Source: Dermanyssus gallinae (Eukaryota; Arthropoda; Arachnida; Mesostigmata; Dermanyssidae). Taken from it: a stretch of DNA of 64,000 nucleotides. Shown in pieces: positions 46,741 to 57,449 of this stretch. A program made the position numbers and the translations under genes. Position 1 is the first letter of the stretch. Every line of letters starts with the position of its first letter. The notes beneath the pieces are model-generated. The model saw only the letters and a program-made list of their open reading frames with translations. It did not search any database and was not told the DNA's origin. Location of the stretch: positions 1 to 64,000 of the forward strand of contig QVRM01001376.1 of NCBI GenBank assembly GCA_003439945.1, given 5' to 3'.

Positions 46741-47300
46741 TACTTTGAGGTCTAAGTGGAGCCCCAAGAAGCTACAACTCGGCTGGGTCAACTCGCCTAT
46801 AGCCCGGGCAAATAGCAGTAATGGTTCTGTCTGCTTTATCTCGTTCTATGGTGTTCCTCAAACCGTTTTACCTCGCATTTAGAAAGATTGAGGACTGTCT
46901 CTCCTTTATCCGCACGTACGTCATGAGCACGTCAGCGGCGGCCACTATTTCTGCCGGCCCTCCTAATATACCATCGGCCAGGTATCAAACGTTTAGCGGG
47001 CTTGGTATTGGGCTATTTAGTATCCTAGCCTGTCACTCATTATTACTACATATATATATATATATATATTGTTGCTGTTGTCATTGTTGGCCCTGTTGTC
47101 GTCTGTGACAGGCCTTGTTTTGTTTCCGAAATCAATTGGCGAGTTAGTTGCAAACCTACTGGGAAACAGACAGAAGGTCGCCGAAACAGGAGGGGTGACA
47201 AATGGCGCGAAAAATCCTGTTTTGCAAACCACTTCTACGAGTAGGCAGTGGCCACAAACGGACTACAGCAAATAGTCGTGTTATCTACTACTACTATAAC

Positions 47301-47347
<47 letters not shown>

Positions 47348-47718
47348 TTTTTTGTTTTATTTATAACACGTTTATTGTCGTTCAGATGTGCAGGTATCAC
47401 AATCACTAATTTGCTTAGCATTATGAATAGCATTTATAATGTATGTTCTTACATTACATCAAAAATGTATATCTTGATACGCATAAATAAATATTGATTT
47501 ACAATTTTGCTTGTATAATTGCCTGAATGTCGACGACCAGTCAACATCATCTTGGCGTTGCCTCTCTAGTAATAGCATTCATGTAAGTAAAAACAATATA
47601 TTTGAAAACAAGTATTTCCTTGTTATATGGCCATGGTTTTATTCACGTTTAATTTGCTGCTTTGAGCTCATCATTCACCATGTTATCAGCACATGTTTCC
47701 CCTAAATATATGTCTACG
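46741..47718. other. no gene recognised; simple repeats
   Basis: (TA)n at 47050-47070 followed by TTG triplets, (TAA)n at 47303-47346, then AT-rich unique sequence. Confidence 0.4.
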
Positions 47719-47750
47719 CATGTATATGTATATATATATATATATATATA
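47719..47750. repeat. (TA)n tract abutting mariner
   Basis: TA units ending at the terminal repeat of the element at 47751-49040; about five TA units follow the other end. Confidence 0.95.
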
Positions 47751-49040
47751 CAGGTAGTTCAATAAGTTCTTAGAATGAGCTTTTTAGAATTCGAATTTTG
47801 GCGCGCTTCCACCTCTATTAGGAACTGCAACTTTTCGACTGCTAGCACTCAAAATATTATGGTGATTGGCCGTTGCGATTTCGTTTGATAGCTTTTCCCG
47901 TGCAACGTATCGGCGTGATTTTTAAAAATGAAGAAAAAAGAGTTTTAAGTGGTTATCAGGCATTTTTATTTCAAAGGTTGGAATGCGACCCAAGTAAAAA
48001 TTGGGTTGGACGAGACGTACGGTGACTCTGCGCCATGTTTTGCCACTGTTTCCAACTAGATTAATGTGTTAAAAAGAGGTCGCAGGAGCACCGAGAATGA
48101 ACTACGTCCAGGAGGCCAAAAACGGCAACTGATGAGGAAAACATAGAGAAAGTGCGAAACATCGTTGGCACAGATAAGCGAATGAACATTAAGGAGATAG
48201 CGGAGGCATTAGGAATTAGTTTAGGTAGTGTGCATTTTATCCTATACGAAAACTTGAAGATGAAAGAGCTCAGAGAAAAATGGCTGCCGCATTTGCTCAA
48301 CCAAGGCCAAAAAACGCGCCTGTTTTCGCTTCACAGCGAAATTTGGCCAAGATGTCGAACAATCCGTCGGATTTTTTGGCGCAGATTCATGACCGTCGAT
48401 GAAAGCTGGGTCCATCACTACACTCCCGAGACCCAAGAAGCATCTTGCCAATGGTGTGCACCTGATGAAGGACCTCCGAAGAGGGTGCGGACAACGGCAT
48501 TGACCGGAAAGGTAATGGCTACAGTTTTTTAAGACCAACGTAGAATAATGCTGGTCGACTACCTTGAGAGCGGTAAAACGATCACAGGAGAATATTATGC
48601 AAGACTGTTGGACTGCCTTTAGCAAGAACTCATCGTGAAACGGCCCGCTTTGCAGAAGAAGGTTGTCCTGTTTCACCAGGACAATGCTCCTGCACACAAG
48701 TCCCGGCAAGCATCGGCAAAACTGGCCCAACTGAGGTTCGAACTTATTGAAAAACCTTCCTATTCTCCAGACCTGGCCCCCCTCTGATTATTTCCTCTTC
48801 GAACATTTGAAGAATAGTCTCGGTGGAAAGCGTTTTTTCAGCAATGAAGAGGTTAAGGCTGCTGTCAATGCCTATTTTCAGTATAAAGACGCGGAATTCT
48901 ACTTAAGAGGTATAAAAGCTCTGAAATCTTGGTGGGAAAAGTGTATTGAGCATCTCGGGGAGTATATCGAATAAGATAAATTTAAAAACATGATTTGAAA
49001 AATTATTGGTTTTCATTCTAAGAACTTATTGAACTACCTG
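47751..49040 (+). mobile_element. full-length mariner, degenerate
   Basis: A perfect 28-base terminal inverted repeat bounds it (starts caggtagttcaataagttc, ends with its complement), with TA on both sides. Its length of 1290 bases is normal for mariner. It carries the frameshifted transposase at 47928-48974. The ends are far better preserved than the gene, as expected of a copy that stayed mobilisable or inserted recently as an already dead element. Confidence 0.92.
47928..48974 (+). pseudogene. mariner DD34D transposase, several disabling changes
   Basis: Starts at ATG 47928 (MKKKEF) but meets a stop at codon 7. The N-terminal part (RHFYFKGWNATQVK, LDETYGDSAPCFATVS) is readable, with another stop at 48059. 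The middle holds helix-turn-helix-like KEIAEALGISLGSVHFILYE (48195-48250). The first catalytic Asp is in TVDESWVHHYTPETQ (48392). After frameshifts the second is in FHQDNAPAHKS (48675), and the third lies beyond YSPDLAP; one extra base in a C run at 48775-48783 separates the two halves of this motif. With that base removed the spacing is 34 residues. The C-terminus (LKSWWEKCIEHLGEYIE) is intact. Confidence 0.88.
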
Positions 49041-49579
49041 TATATATATACAATAGTTTACCTCAGGGTCTAAATTTAAAGTAGATAGCCGAAAATGAGA
49101 CAGTGTTGTTATTGAAAGCGACGTAAGATTGCGTCCAATACGTGTAAATGGATATATATAGTATTGATTACGCACATTGTACGTATGTTACTACACGCAT
49201 TTTACTATTGATAAAAACAGTAGATAGACGACTATTCGCGCGGTGTGTATAGAGGCGAATGTGGTTTGTGCCATCATCCGAGTTAGGTTGACCCCGCCGG
49301 CGGCCACATGGGCTTATATTTGTTTGGTAATTCAGGATTGCGCGGTAGTATTTTCGCATCCCCATGATGGTGCCCGCATGGGCACATAGTCAAGGACATG
49401 ATGAAGTCCTATGTTCTTAGTTCTGAGACGGCCATTGTATATTGCACCTTGTAAGGTGGCGTCGCAATGTTCATCTATTTATAATTTTACTATGCACGTA
49501 TATATGTCCCTATATAGTATATCAAGTAAGCACATATATCTCATATCCATACCAAATGAATGAGGCATTCGCCTTTTTC
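49041..49579. other. no gene recognised
   Basis: AT-rich unique sequence with short tatata tracts. Confidence 0.45.
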
Positions 49580-49813
49580 TAGGGAAATTGTTTTTGCACC
49601 GGGGACCGAACATGCTGTGATCTATCTAGGGTTTCCCCAACAGTCCTATAGGAACAGAATTGCTGCTGACTTCCGCCGGTGCGGCTTATCATCCAATCTT
49701 TGGATGAGCATCGCTCAAACAAACATCTACCGACAGCGGGTATCGAACCGGCAACACCCCCGGTAGATGACAGCCATGACTAGCGCACCAGCTCTCTAGG
49801 TCACGCCATCACA
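49580..49813 (-). repeat. SINE family B, copy 4 (tail end truncated)
   Basis: Matches copy 1 through tatctagggtttccccaaca, gcggcttatcatc, gagcatcgct, the B box (gtatcgaaccg on plus) and the A-box head (gactagcgcaccag). About 40 bases of the tail seen in copies 1 and 3 are missing. Confidence 0.65.
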
Positions 49814-49907
49814 CAACGGATCTATCTGCCACAGAGCCACCTTCTCTCTTTGCACAGAGTTTACATGAGTTGGCTAAAGTAGCAGCCCAGAGCTAGACCT
49901 TAGTTAT

Positions 49908-49986
49908 AAGCGGCCATTTACTCTAGCCATATATATTATTAAGCGGCCATTTACTCTAGCCATATATTATTAAGCGGCCATTAACT
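49908..49986. repeat. 31-33-bp tandem repeat, 2.5 units
   Basis: aagcggccatttactctagc plus catatatatt, repeated twice in full and once in part. Units differ by two bases in the AT stretch. Confidence 0.85.
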
Positions 49987-50243
49987 ACACGCGTATCGAC
50001 GTGCCTTATGCCTAGTATCCTAGATCTTAAGACCGTAAACGATACTAAATCGAGCGCCAATTTGTTTTTAGAAAACGCTGGTTGTGGTGTACCCTATGGA
50101 CGAGCAAAACGAAATGTCACCGCTTTTTGTTCGAAATTATAGCTGTGTTAGCATAGTATCTTGCATGTGTGCCGGGAAACAAATTACAACCTATGTCGAT
50201 ACTGCTAACTCTATCTGATGTATGTATATATATATATATATAA
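49987..50243. other. no gene recognised
   Basis: Short unique stretch ending in a (TA)n tract at 50222-50242. Confidence 0.45.
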
Positions 50244-50325
50244 ACCGAGCAAGACGCCTTAGTGGCAAAAGCCTTTGCTTTGCATTCGGAAGGACTGGGT
50301 TCGAGACCCAGGCCGGCCACTCTTA
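50244..50325 (+). repeat. tRNA-like unit (SINE head or tRNA pseudogene)
   Basis: Has an A-box-like cttagtggcaaaagcc, a loop region around tttgcattcgg, a B box (ggttcgagaccc) and a partly complementary end (actgggttcgagacccag forms a T-arm). A good acceptor stem and CCA-ready end are lacking, so a functional tRNA is unlikely. It is preceded by (TA)n. Confidence 0.45.
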
Positions 50326-51486
50326 AATTGGTTTGCATGGTTTCCATGGATTAAAAATTAGCCATGACATGAAATATAGCCATGACATATATATATATAT
50401 ATATATATACATATATATAGATTTTTACACTGGCTTTTACTCTTTGCTCGTTCATCGCGTTCAACATACGAGAATTTCAATTTCTACCGTTTCTAGATAA
50501 CAGACACACAGTATATGTCACAAACTGTGTGTGTGTCACTGAGTCGGTCTGTTTGACGCAGTTTTTTATACGGTGAACGTGGTGGACGAGCAAACAATGT
50601 GCAAGTCCAAATTGGTGACCAGCCGAAAATGCTCAAAAAACAAGACACTTGTTTGCATTTTCTGCCCAACCACTACCTCCGTCACCAGTGACGCAGTGCA
50701 TGTCACTCCCCCGCCACTCCCCAGGGGGTTGGCCAGACAACAACAACAAGCAACCATCGTCTGTCCCCTGGACCCGACGGTCACGTACCGGCGATCGTTG
50801 TGGCGCATCGTCGATGTGGCACGTCATACACGTTGTTGTTGTTGTTTGCCTGTTGCACGTAGACATCTCGGTGCTCGCCACCTCGTTGTGGGGGGGGGGG
50901 TCGCGTGCAGGTCAGCACATAGCCGTTGTTAGTAGCCCCGCTGCCGAAGCCGCCCGAGGCCATTCAGCCAATAACGCCAAGTAGTTCGGTGGGAAACCCC
51001 TTTGTAGTCGTCCTGGAGGTTGCTGTTGTTGTTGTTGTTGTGGTGGTGGGTGTTGTTTTTGTTGTTGTTGTTGATGCCGTCGTCATGTGCCCAACCTACT
51101 GCTACTCACCGCCGCCCCCGATTGGCGCCTCCACAACGCCCCTTCCCCACCTCCAATGCTGGGCACCCCCTTATTAGCACCTCGGGTGGCCATGCCGCCG
51201 GAAGTCGACCGCTGTCATTGAGACATCGAGACGCGTTCACGCACATCTCTTTCTCTCTCTCTCTTTATGTCCATGTGCTATTTCCTTGTGTCGACATCGT
51301 TGCTTATTCTTTTCGCTTGATTTAGATGCTTGTCCAGTCCGTCCAGCATGTTCCATGTTCCGCTTTCTAGACGGTAGTGAAGCTGCTACATGTGATGGCA
51401 GTAATAGTAATGATAGTGGTGGATGCGCAGTCCGCAGACTCTAGAGAAACCGATCTGGTGAGACCAGTCGTTTTTGGATGTGAATC

Positions 51487-51489
<3 letters not shown>
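50326..51489. other. no gene recognised
   Basis: (TA)n at 50385-50418, a pure G run at about 50888-50898, (GTT)n at 51018-51078. Overlapping frames on both strands at 50566-51325 are compositional. Confidence 0.4.

Positions 51490-51522
<33 letters not shown>
51490..51522. repeat. (TA)n microsatellite
   Basis: About 16 TA units. Confidence 0.95.
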
Positions 51523-51526
<4 letters not shown>

Positions 51527-52275
51527 CCACTACGACTTTAAACTAGTACTTCTATTACTAGTAATCAATTGCTTTTACGGATACCACTATGGTGAACACG
51601 GTTGAATTTATAGCCGCTAGCGCGCCTAAGTTATGGGGGGTAACATGTCATTGTTGAAGAAGGACTTCGTTGCGTCGAGACAAGACGACACTGGCGCAGC
51701 AACAAAAACACCATTGCAAAACAACAACACCTGCAACAACAACATCTGCAACAACCACTACCACAATGACTGGTCTCTCTCGTTAGAGAGCGAGAGAGTT
51801 GACGTTTAAACAAACGACGCACTCGAAACATGTCCGCGTTCCGCTCGCAGGCTACCAGACGACAGGCGACATGAGTCTATGTATCGCAGGAAGGCTTTTT
51901 CTTCCTTCCTAGGAAAAATATCCACTTTCGTTTACAAATATCTCCTTTTGGATAACACACATCTCGAGGAAGGCTTATGAAACAGACTGAAAACACTCGA
52001 ATGACAAGGAGTACGCCCGTTGATTGTAATAATAATAATAATAATAATAACCATAGAAACGATTATAAACGTGTTGACAAGAAATGGCTAAAACAAATTG
52101 AAAGGCAGTGGTCTCTTTTCCTATTTAGCTGCTGTTGTTACCACTCGCCCATGCCACAATGGCATAGCATTGTACGTCGCCCTGACCTGAGCATGTACCA
52201 TCATAAGTCGCGTTTCGCGTACAGATGAGTATCCAAGTAAGAGTATTTTTATTTCAAGTGTCTAATTCGAAATAC
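51523..52275. other. no gene recognised; possible 3' end region of minus gene
   Basis: CAA triplets at 51715-51755, (AAT)n at 52028-52049. On minus an aataaa polyadenylation-like hexamer lies at about 52246-52251, downstream of the exon chain at 52489-52930. Confidence 0.3.
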
Positions 52276-52488
52276 CTGTACATACATTTAGAGGTGTTCT
52301 CAATAGGCCAGCTGGCCCGTGCCACGAGAATATCGCTCTCGAATTGTTATCCCCATTTGAACAAAACTGTGCCATATTCATTGCCCCTGTGCTTACAGAC
52401 ATGGTAATTAAACGTTAGCTGAGGTTAACGATAGAACGAGAGTCTTATTCGTAAAACAGATGGTTACACTAAGACCCTAATGACTTAC

Positions 52489-52930
52489 GTATTCGCAAGA
52501 GCTGCGATGTATCGTAGCACCTGCTCCCGGATCAGTTCCCGTGGGGCATGTACGTAGGGACTTGGAAACGTTTTTAAATTTTCCTGCGTGCTAGAGACTG
52601 AGTTACGCCAATAGATCCTATTGGCGGACAACGTTAGTGATATAGTGGCGACCGATTCATATACTACATAATGCCTTTTAATAGTTGTTTAGTAGTTTTA
52701 CCGCACCCAGCAGGAGCTCCAAGGCTTCTCTTGGGTGATAGTTCCTCTACCACGTCAACGCACCAGTGCATCAAGCTGAAAACACTAAGGGTTGCCCTGC
52801 GGTATCCAGAGTCACGCATGCGAAGTACCCAGCTCACTTAGCACTACGCGATTGAAGCTATCGAGACTTACCTAACAGTCAAAAACGCGTTTTGGAGCTG
52901 TTCGTCGATGTATGGATCCGCCTTCTCGAG
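52489..52930 (-). CDS. candidate spliced gene, three short exons, function unknown
   Basis: Three minus-strand exons join in phase through GT-AG introns. Exon 1, 52930-52872: acceptor gttatacag, reading LEKADPYIDEQLQNAFLTV, donor gttag|gtaagt. Exon 2, 52775-52702: acceptor gtgttttcag, reading LMHWCVDVVEELSPKRSLG and APAGC, donor g|gtaaaa. Exon 3, 52597-52489: acceptor gtaactcag, reading SSTQENLKTFPSPYVHAP and RELIREQVLRYIAALAN, donor atac|gtaagt. Exons of 59, 74 and 109 bases and introns of about 95-105 bases suit a compact arthropod gene. A fourth exon (about 52391-52276) is possible but weaker. Two gtaagt donors and protein-like composition support coding; the family is not recognised. If exon 2 is not spliced at 52702 it reads on as APAGCGKTT, which fits a Walker A pattern. 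The gene is partial as described. Confidence 0.5.
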
Positions 52931-53873
52931 CTGTATAACAATTAATAAACATTACGTTGAAATCTAAACATTTATTTTAATTTAAAAAAGTATATCTAGA
53001 TTCTACCATGGAAATGTGGGTACAGCTGACAGGCACATCAAGATATTTAAAGGATAAATTAGAGTCTCTGATGACGCCTCAGTGCATGTCCCTTTAACTA
53101 CATTGACGGCGAGCTCACATTCACTCTCCGAACACATGGAGTGATGTTCTCAACGTTAAAGCGTGTTATGCGCAAGCAAAAAACAAACCTTCCGATTCAG
53201 AGGATTCGCTTAAAGCTCTAGGGGTTACATCTCACATAGCTCACATTAGTGCAGTGATACCCCATATATATATACATACACCTCATTGTCGACTAGAGCA
53301 GTAACGATAACTATAATATCAACGACAACAACAACGTGTGGCGAAACGATTGTTGTCGAGTCGCGCCAGACTAATTCATATGCAAATAACTACATCGATA
53401 ATCATGTCATGTAGGAGATGTGTGGTGGAATTCACGCGTGGCAGGCGTCCCCACGCTGTACGGTCTTGTGGCAGACGTTCGCCACGTTCACGAAGAATAA
53501 TCATGAACATCTAGGGACGAGCTATCCCGGCCCCGGTTGGTCATTGGTGACGAGTAAATACACAACACACACACACTCAGAGACCTGTTGAGTAAACAAA
53601 TACTTTCGCTTCGCATACCTCGAAACGCTTCCATATTGGCATAATCGGTCTAGGCCGACACACGTAGACAACACAATGCGGATCTCTGCCGAGTTCGGTG
53701 TTTAATTAGGCTGACGCCGTGTCGTAGATGGATTATGAAAGCCTCGGCTACACAACGATTGTCCACGGTCGCGTAAAACGCGATACATCGCTGTGTGGTC
53801 GCTGGTGTAGCTGGTACGCTACATTTGGTCCTGCATATTTAGAGCAAACATATGCATGAGGCATATTGTCGAT
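52931..53873. other. no certain exon; may contain more of the minus gene
   Basis: A donor-like site (ttcgag|gtatgc) on minus near 53619 ends a 29-codon open stretch, and a 45-codon minus frame lies at about 53511-53375, but neither links in phase to the exon chain. (AC)n at 53560-53577. Confidence 0.3.
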
Positions 53874-53952
53874 ATGCGGGATTCAGTGGCCGAGAAGATG
53901 GCCGATCACCGATCTGATATGACTCTCATGAGTCGCAGGTTCGATCCCGGCA
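53874..53952 (+). repeat. tRNA-like unit (SINE head or pseudogene)
   Basis: gcgggattcagtggccgag gives an A-box-like start, and about 60 bases later there is a B box (ggttcgatccc). The ends do not pair well. It resembles neither SINE family A nor B closely. Confidence 0.4.
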
Positions 53953-54100
53953 CATGCTCGAACCTGAAGGATATGTGATACGTTTTTATCTATTTGATCA
54001 AGTGTATACGTTTATAAGGAGACAATTGTCGTTTTTTAATGTAAAAACAAATACAAAATCTATATTCCCATTATCCTATTCATTTTACTCATTATGAGTA

Positions 54101-54144
<44 letters not shown>

Positions 54145-54260
54145 CATCCGCGGCTCTAGGGAAATGTGTTTATGTTACATCAAAGTATTTCGATACAACC
54201 AACAATCAAGCGTTCTGCTAAATCCACCGGACCGTAGGACATCCCGCGGCGTGGTATCAA
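53953..54260. other. no gene recognised
   Basis: AT-rich, with (TA)n at 54104-54142. Confidence 0.45.
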
Positions 54261-54815
54261 TTACATTTGCTTTAGCACTGTCTGCATCGAATATCCATTC
54301 TGTGGTTCATAAAAACCCTCCACGCTGCACAGAACGTGATGATTTTCGTGGGTTGCAACGATTGTAGTTAGATGCCGATTTCTCACTCTGCTAGCCAGCC
54401 ACTCAGTGATCCTACTCATTGCTGATGTTCCATAAATCCCCATGTCCACCTCACTAATTTGGGTTCGCCAGTTCTGCATATAAAGGCCACAAGCATACAT
54501 TTCTTCAGATTCCATCGTATTTGGATCCTCCGTCAGCAGCGGGCCACCTTCCACCACGTGGGGAACCCTATTCCTGCATGTATTCGATAGCGCAAAAACC
54601 CTCTTTAAAACGAAAAACCTTACCCCATCAGTTAAGCGCAGTTCGCCTACTTCCACCAGATCCCATATTTGTGAACTGCCATATGTGGCGATGGGCGCAA
54701 TCTGCTTCTTTAGATGAGCAACTTCTGTATGAACCGCAAGCATTTGTGGGCGTTTAATTGCTGCAGCCGCCATGTGCGACACCTGTAGTCTGGGCCACGT
54801 ATCCCTTAATGCCAA
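54261..54815 (-). CDS. hypothetical protein, 184 codons, not repeat-derived
   Basis: The longest open frame in the window that is free of simple repeats and of recognised transposon motifs. It starts MALRDTWPRLQVSHMAAAAI (a second ATG is at codon 15) and has balanced composition through VEVGELRLTDGVRFFVLKR, YACGLYMQNWRTQISEVDMG and ASRVRNRHLTTIVATHENHH to a TAA stop. There is no signal peptide or membrane helix. A gtaagg donor-like site lies inside, but splicing there would create a stop in the current frame. It could be an exon of the same minus-strand locus as 52489-52930, a captured or decayed mobile-element ORF, or an unknown gene. Confidence 0.35.
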   Translation of the reverse strand: MALRDTWPRLQVSHMAAAAIKRPQMLAVHTEVAHLKKQIAPIATYGSSQIWDLVEVGELRLTDGVRFFVLKRVFALSNTCRNRVPHVVEGGPLLTEDPNTMESEEMYACGLYMQNWRTQISEVDMGIYGTSAMSRITEWLASRVRNRHLTTIVATHENHHVLCSVEGFYEPQNGYSMQTVLKQM

Positions 54816-55100
54816 ACCGGTTATTTATCACCACCGTGTTTTGTTTCAAGATGTCGATAAGTAACCTCAGAATTGTTCCACACACTTGCGATTTTACCAC
54901 GCTTAAAATGCTTTGATCTTAAATTTAGTCTAGATGAGCAGGTTGCGAATATGCCCGCATAAAAAAAAAAAAAAATAATAATATATTTATATATATATAT
55001 ATATATATTGGATAAACAGTTAGAAAGACAAAAGAGGCCAAAAAACGATACAAACTTACCTACATAGTATTGGTGTAACACACCAACTGTATCTACTAGT
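54816..55100. other. no gene recognised; adjacent open minus frame
   Basis: (A)n(TAA)n(TA)n tract at 54961-55009. On minus, 54952-54821 is open and ends VTYRHLETKHGGDK, slightly reminiscent of a C2H2/BED-type RHLETKH end, but no paired cysteines precede it. A consensus donor (tag|gtaagt) lies at about 55060. Confidence 0.3.
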
Positions 55101-55780
55101 GGTGTCCGAAAAGCGTATCAGTCGCTGCAGCTCTAGTCGTTATAGTTGCTGGTATTGTTATTTGTGTTGGTTCTTGTTATTTGTCGTTGTTGTTGTTGTG
55201 TTGTTGTTGCGATTATTGTTTTGTGGTTGGTGTTGTAGCTTCTGTCGTAGTAGGCTTAAGCGTAGCAGTAGTAGTAGGAGTAGTAGTAGTAGTGGTAGTG
55301 GTAGCAAAGCAAGTCGACCTAATGAGCATATGGTGAAGCCGGTGCAGCCGTCACGCCCGAAACTAGGCGGATTGATTAATCGATCCATCGGCAACTGGCA
55401 ACTGCGACGGCATTATAGCGATGGCAGGAACAGACATGCGGTGCGAAAGCATGGCTGGTTGGTCAATGGCGAAGCCGATTGGCCGCTGCCGCCACCCCCA
55501 TCGCATCCCCCGCTGCCGCCATGACTGGACGCTCAAGGCAAGGCACTGCAACAGTAGCAAGGTAGAAATGGATTGTTTGGAACGTAGCTGCTAGCTACAC
55601 TCGTTACCGTACAGAAACAGGAGAACTGCTCCCGCCGCTGTTGCGTTACATCGAACAACGTCGCAGCCGAACAACGTCGCAGCAGCAGCTAACTGTAATA
55701 CTACTGCTACAACTAGTACTATAATTCTACTGCTACAACTAGTACTATAATTCTACTACTACTACCTAAGTAACATTTTC
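55101..55780. other. simple-repeat-rich, no gene
   Basis: TTG triplets at 55180-55240, AGT triplets at 55262-55310. A 28-29-base block (tactgctacaactagtacta) is duplicated at about 55700-55757, and a 15-base block is duplicated at 55652-55682. Confidence 0.5.
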
Positions 55781-55900
55781 GGGGGGCTGACCCTCAGCCA
55801 GTATTTAACGTCCATGGAACTGCTTTTCGCATTGCTTCATAGACGGGCATGCCCCATAAATACAAATCGGTGCAACGGTGGGGCTCGAACCCGCCACCGG
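55781..55900 (-). repeat. SINE family A, internally deleted copy
   Basis: On minus: a short gtcgagagcccggtggcg head directly fused to the B box (ggttcgagccccaccgttgc), then the body (tttatgggg, tctatgaagcaatgcg, gacgttaaatactgg, tgagggtcagcccccc). The anticodon-like segment between A and B boxes is missing. A (TAG)n tail lies at the body end, and CTA repeats flank the head. Confidence 0.65.
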
Positions 55901-55902
55901 GC

Positions 55903-55978
55903 TCTCGACACTACTACTACTACGTACTACAACTACAACTACTACTACTATTACTACTACTACTACTCCTACTCCTAC
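55903..55978. repeat. (CTA)n tract
   Basis: ctactacta with gta and ctc interruptions, about 75 bases, flanking the SINE. Confidence 0.9.
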
Positions 55979-57361
55979 TTCGCTATTACGACGTCGACAA
56001 GTACAGTACGCAATTCTGCGCTTGCGTTTACGCTTGACAACGCGTAACACTAGCGCTACGACGGTGGCCCACTACCATATGTCGGTAGGGCAGGATATAC
56101 GCGTAAAGGAAGCACGGCCAGACGGGCGGTCAGGCGGACAGGCAGAACGAGGGACACACGGGCGAGAGTAGTACAGCCAGTGAAGCTGTGAAGTCACTGG
56201 CTGAAGTCTATCGTCTGCTGCCGACGTTCCCGACGCAATCGCACCCAGTCGACGAGGGCGACGACGATTACGACGACGGCCATGACCGCATCGACGAGAG
56301 CGACACCTACCCGGTGGACTGCATGGATGAATAATAAGGCAAGAACCTAAAGGCAAGCCAGACAAGAACAACGCGCCGCCAGAAAGAAGATAGAATCTCT
56401 TCTCTCAGAAAGCGCTCAGCAGACCTATCGGCGACCAGAGACGTCACACGATGACGACGAAGAAGACAACCTCGCACAGCCGGGCGACTTCACTCTCGGG
56501 TTGGCATGAAGGCTATTCAAGTTTGACAGATCGCACTGCCCCCGACTTTACCCCCGCCCTAACCCCGCCTTTACCCCCGCTCTCACCCCTGCCCTCATCC
56601 CTGCCCGTCTGCTTTCACGGCGAAGGGGGGTTGTGTCTGCCCTTGGCTCGTTAGATTGCTGCCTATCCCCTGCTAGCTTTTGACGACGGGCAACGAGAAC
56701 CAGCAGCAGCAGCAGCAAAAACGGCAAAGACCAAACAGCGTATGGTGGTAATCCGCATTTGATTGGAGTCTGGACGCTATTTCCCTCCACTCTTCCCCCC
56801 CCCCCCCCGTCGTCTCTCTTCCTCTCTCCTGATCTACGAAGTGTCTCTACCTTTCTCTCTCTCTCTATCTGTGGGGCCACCTTCAGGCAAGACATCTCAA
56901 GTTAGGCAGGACATCTCAAGCTAGATCTCGCCATACTCCGCCTGCGAAGAGAAGCTGGACTCCAAGCGAAGACGCTCACGTTTCTCCAGGTTGCGGGGGG
57001 GGGGTATTCGAATCTTAAGGCGTCGTCGTTGTCGTTCAGGACAGAGTAGAGGCGAACCTAGCAGCTAGCGCAAGCCAGCCACGAATAGGCCAACTTGCAA
57101 AGGTCCTCTTACCCCTCCATTTCTTCTCTCTGCGCCTTTGCCCTGCCGGGTTCTTTCGTCCGTGCGTCCCGTCCTCCTTTTGACTCCCCCTCGAGTTGTC
57201 TGTGTGCATCGGTGGCCGAGCCAAATCAATTTGTTCCACCGGCCACCCCCCCCCCCCCAATCCCTAAGTGAAGAGGTCCCATTCCCTGCCTTTGCCACGA
57301 AGCTTCTTCTGGAGCCGTCTGGGCACGAGGGCATAACCGATATATCCTTGCAATTGCCGTT

Positions 57362-57364
<3 letters not shown>
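55979..57364. other. no gene recognised
   Basis: GC-rich with several long C or G runs (about 56796-56807, 56996-57005, 57247-57258) and CT-rich blocks. A 19-base unit (aggcaagacatctcaagtt) is repeated at 56885-56922. Overlapping frames are compositional. Confidence 0.45.

Positions 57365-57447
<83 letters not shown>
57365..57447. repeat. (TA)n microsatellite
   Basis: About 80 bases of TA with tacata interruptions. Confidence 0.95.

Positions 57448-57449
<2 letters not shown>

Noticed and set aside
50244..50325. Functional tRNA gene
   Set aside because: Boxes are present but the acceptor and anticodon stems pair poorly.
54821..54952. BED/C2H2 zinc finger of a hAT transposase (RHLETKH)
   Set aside because: No preceding Cys pair at a suitable distance and no hAT catalytic blocks nearby.
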